DNA of 26,259 bases from an uncultured Terriglobus sp. (GTDB taxonomy: Bacteria > Acidobacteriota > Terriglobia > Terriglobales > Acidobacteriaceae). Where the stretch lies: the NCBI GenBank assembly GCA_937871605.1, contig CALMRM010000109.1, positions 1 to 26,259 of the forward strand, read 5' to 3'. Shown here one piece after another: positions 24,848 to 26,259 of this stretch. Under the pieces are notes generated by a model. That model did not search any database. It was not told where the DNA came from and was given only the letters and a program-made list of their open reading frames with translations. A program made the translations under genes and the position numbers. How positions within the stretch are numbered: position 1 is the first letter of the stretch; each line of letters opens with the position of its first letter.

Positions 24848-25753
24848 ATGAGCGAAACACAGACACCCACGCTGGTGGTGCTGGCCGCGGGCATGGGCAG
24901 CCGTTACGGCGGGCTGAAGCAGATTGCACCGGTCAACGACGCGGGCGAGGGCATTCTCGACTACTCGGTATTCGACGCGGTGCGTGCGGGGTTTGGTGGT
25001 GTCGTGTTCGTCATCCGGCACGACATTGATCAGGCGTTCCGTGAGGCCATTGGCGACCGCATCGCAAAGCATGTGCCGGTGCGCTACGCCTTTCAGGCGC
25101 TGGACGGGCTGCCGCAGGGCTTTGCCGTGCCGGATGGCCGCACCAAGCCATGGGGCACGCTGCAGGCAACGCTGGTGGGCGCGGCGGAGGTGCCGGGCAG
25201 CTTTGCCGTGATCAATGCAGACGATTTCTACGGGCGCGAGAGCTACGCTGTGCTGGGGCGGCATCTGCTTGGAGGCAGTGAACGCGGTGCCATGGCCGGG
25301 TTCCGGCTGCGCAACACCTTGTCGGACTTTGGATCTGTGTCGCGCGGCGTGTGTCAGGTGGACGCGGAGGGCAGGCTGACGAATATCGTGGAGCGGACGA
25401 GCATTGTGCGCGAAGGCGACGACGCGGTGGATACAGCGGGTGGTGGGCGCGTGCCGCTGCCGGGCGGCAGCGTGGTGTCGATGAATATGTGGGCGTTCAC
25501 GCCTGCCGCAGTACCGCTGTTGCAGACGTCGTTTCTCGCGTTTCTGCGGGAACACGCTACAGAGCAGAAGACCGAGGCCTACCTGCCCGAGGCGGTCAAT
25601 GGGCTAGTCGCGCGGGGTGCGTACGCGGTGGAGGTGCTGCCGTCCGACAGCCCGTGGTGCGGCATGACATACCCGGAAGACCGGCCGCTGGTGGTAGCAC
25701 AAATCGGGCGGCTGACGGCTGCGGGCGAGTACCCGGCGGTGCTGTGGCCATAA
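24848..25753 (+). CDS. Sugar-1-phosphate nucleotidyltransferase-like protein (NTP_transferase family)
   Basis: 301 residues with a Rossmann-like nucleotidyltransferase fold. The pyrophosphorylase motif AAGMGSRYGGLKQ (13-25) binds the nucleotide triphosphate; PWGTLQA (101-107) and the metal-binding NADDFYG (123-129) follow. It would activate a sugar 1-phosphate to a nucleotide sugar. The ATG at 24848 is chosen because the protein motif begins nine residues later; the frame extends upstream to 24812 through repeat sequence. The next gene overlaps its stop by ten bases and encodes an anomeric sugar kinase-like protein that could supply the sugar 1-phosphate. The sugar and nucleotide are not determined. 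Confidence 0.9.
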   Translation: MSETQTPTLVVLAAGMGSRYGGLKQIAPVNDAGEGILDYSVFDAVRAGFGGVVFVIRHDIDQAFREAIGDRIAKHVPVRYAFQALDGLPQGFAVPDGRTKPWGTLQATLVGAAEVPGSFAVINADDFYGRESYAVLGRHLLGGSERGAMAGFRLRNTLSDFGSVSRGVCQVDAEGRLTNIVERTSIVREGDDAVDTAGGGRVPLPGGSVVSMNMWAFTPAAVPLLQTSFLAFLREHATEQKTEAYLPEAVNGLVARGAYAVEVLPSDSPWCGMTYPEDRPLVVAQIGRLTAAGEYPAVLWP

Positions 25754-26259
25754 CGCCCACGGCTGCGCTGCAGGCGATTGCCAGCCGCTTTCAGGTAGCC
25801 GGTGCGTGCTATGCCGCAGAGCCGCACGGCAGCGGGCACATCAACAGCTCGTACCGCGTGCGCTGCCGGTTAACCGGCGCGGAGCACAGCTACCTGCTGC
25901 AGCGCATCAACACGGCAGTGTTTGCCGACCCTGCTGCGCTGATGGAGAACATTGGCCGCGTGACCGCGCACCTCTACGCAAACGTCGCGGATGATTCGAA
26001 TGCGGACCGCCGCGTCCTTACGCCTGTGGCCGCGCACGATGGCGAGCTGTTGCACCGGGAGGACGACGGCAGCTGCTGGCGCATGTACCGCTTTCTCGAG
26101 CGCACGACGACGTATGACCGCGTGGAGTCGGCGGCGCAGGCGCGCACCGCGGCACGCGCCTTTGGAGAGTTCCAGCAGCAGCTGGCGGACCTGCCCGCCC
26201 CGCCGCTGCCCGCGCCCATCCCGCACTTCCACGCCACGCCGCGCCGGTTCCGCGCCTTC
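25744..26259 (+). CDS. NahK-like sugar 1-kinase / aminoglycoside phosphotransferase family, 3' truncated
   Basis: The frame starting GTG 25744 (protein VAITPTAALQ...) stays open to the window end, 172 residues so far. The N-terminal lobe matches N-acetylhexosamine 1-kinase-like phosphotransferases: HGSGHINSSYRV (nucleotide loop), YLLQRINTAVFADPAALMEN, then GRVTAHL, WRMYRFLERTTTYD and PHFHATPRRFRAF. The catalytic D and the metal site lie beyond the window. Family members phosphorylate the anomeric position of GlcNAc, GalNAc or related sugars. It overlaps the preceding nucleotidyltransferase gene by ten bases, so the two probably form a salvage pair making a nucleotide sugar. The GTG is the only good start before the first motif. 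Confidence 0.88.
   Translation, partial: MAITPTAALQAIASRFQVAGACYAAEPHGSGHINSSYRVRCRLTGAEHSYLLQRINTAVFADPAALMENIGRVTAHLYANVADDSNADRRVLTPVAAHDGELLHREDDGSCWRMYRFLERTTTYDRVESAAQARTAARAFGEFQQQLADLPAPPLPAPIPHFHATPRRFRAF

Overview
The window reads as a chromosomal segment of a GC-rich Acidobacteriota, most like Terriglobia/Acidobacteriaceae (Terriglobus, Granulicella or Edaphobacter-type). The main pointers are two very large Oar-type TonB-dependent receptors with a carboxypeptidase-like N-terminal domain and the plug motif LNGRNF, several secreted glycoside hydrolases, and short intergenic repeats of a kind I associate with this group. The assignment is inference from gene content, not from a marker search.

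Layout. 1-777: 3' part of a formylglycine-generating enzyme (+). 961-2763: Tat-exported GH13 alpha-glucosidase (-). 2911-3828: GT2 glycosyltransferase (-). 3954-5450: dnaA (-), followed by a 563-base gene-free stretch with a complex hairpin in the dnaA leader. 6014-7918: secreted GH51 alpha-L-arabinofuranosidase (-), divergent from an intact TonB-dependent receptor (about 8110-11604, +). After three consecutive hairpins come four minus-strand genes, each start overlapping the previous stop: PP2C phosphatase (15269-14541), Ser/Thr kinase with a PEGA domain (14541-12652), a 126-residue helical protein (12655-12275) and a DcrB/DUF1795-like protein (12278-11808). rpmH (15634-15789), rnpA (16638-17171) and yidD (17168-17398) lie on +, with two small membrane-protein genes on - between rpmH and rnpA. 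Then come an inverted-repeat element, GTP-dependent PEP carboxykinase (17641-19500), an MFS transporter (19714-21039), a second TonB-dependent receptor broken by two in-frame stops (21285-24662), a sugar nucleotidyltransferase (24848-25753) and the start of a NahK-like sugar kinase (25744 to the window end).

How the genes fit together. Most of the window serves carbohydrate use: exported glycosidases, outer-membrane receptors for large ligands, an anomeric sugar kinase paired with a nucleotidyltransferase, and gluconeogenic PEPCK. The replication and translation core genes (dnaA; rpmH-rnpA-yidD) are present but about 10 kb apart, and yidC does not follow yidD. The least explained unit is the four-gene phosphatase/kinase cassette, whose two downstream products have no evident described role. 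Other points worth checking are a probable ATT start codon on the first receptor, the paired stops in the second, and the nested inverted repeats ahead of dnaA. No CRISPR array, transposase, rRNA or tRNA was recognised.
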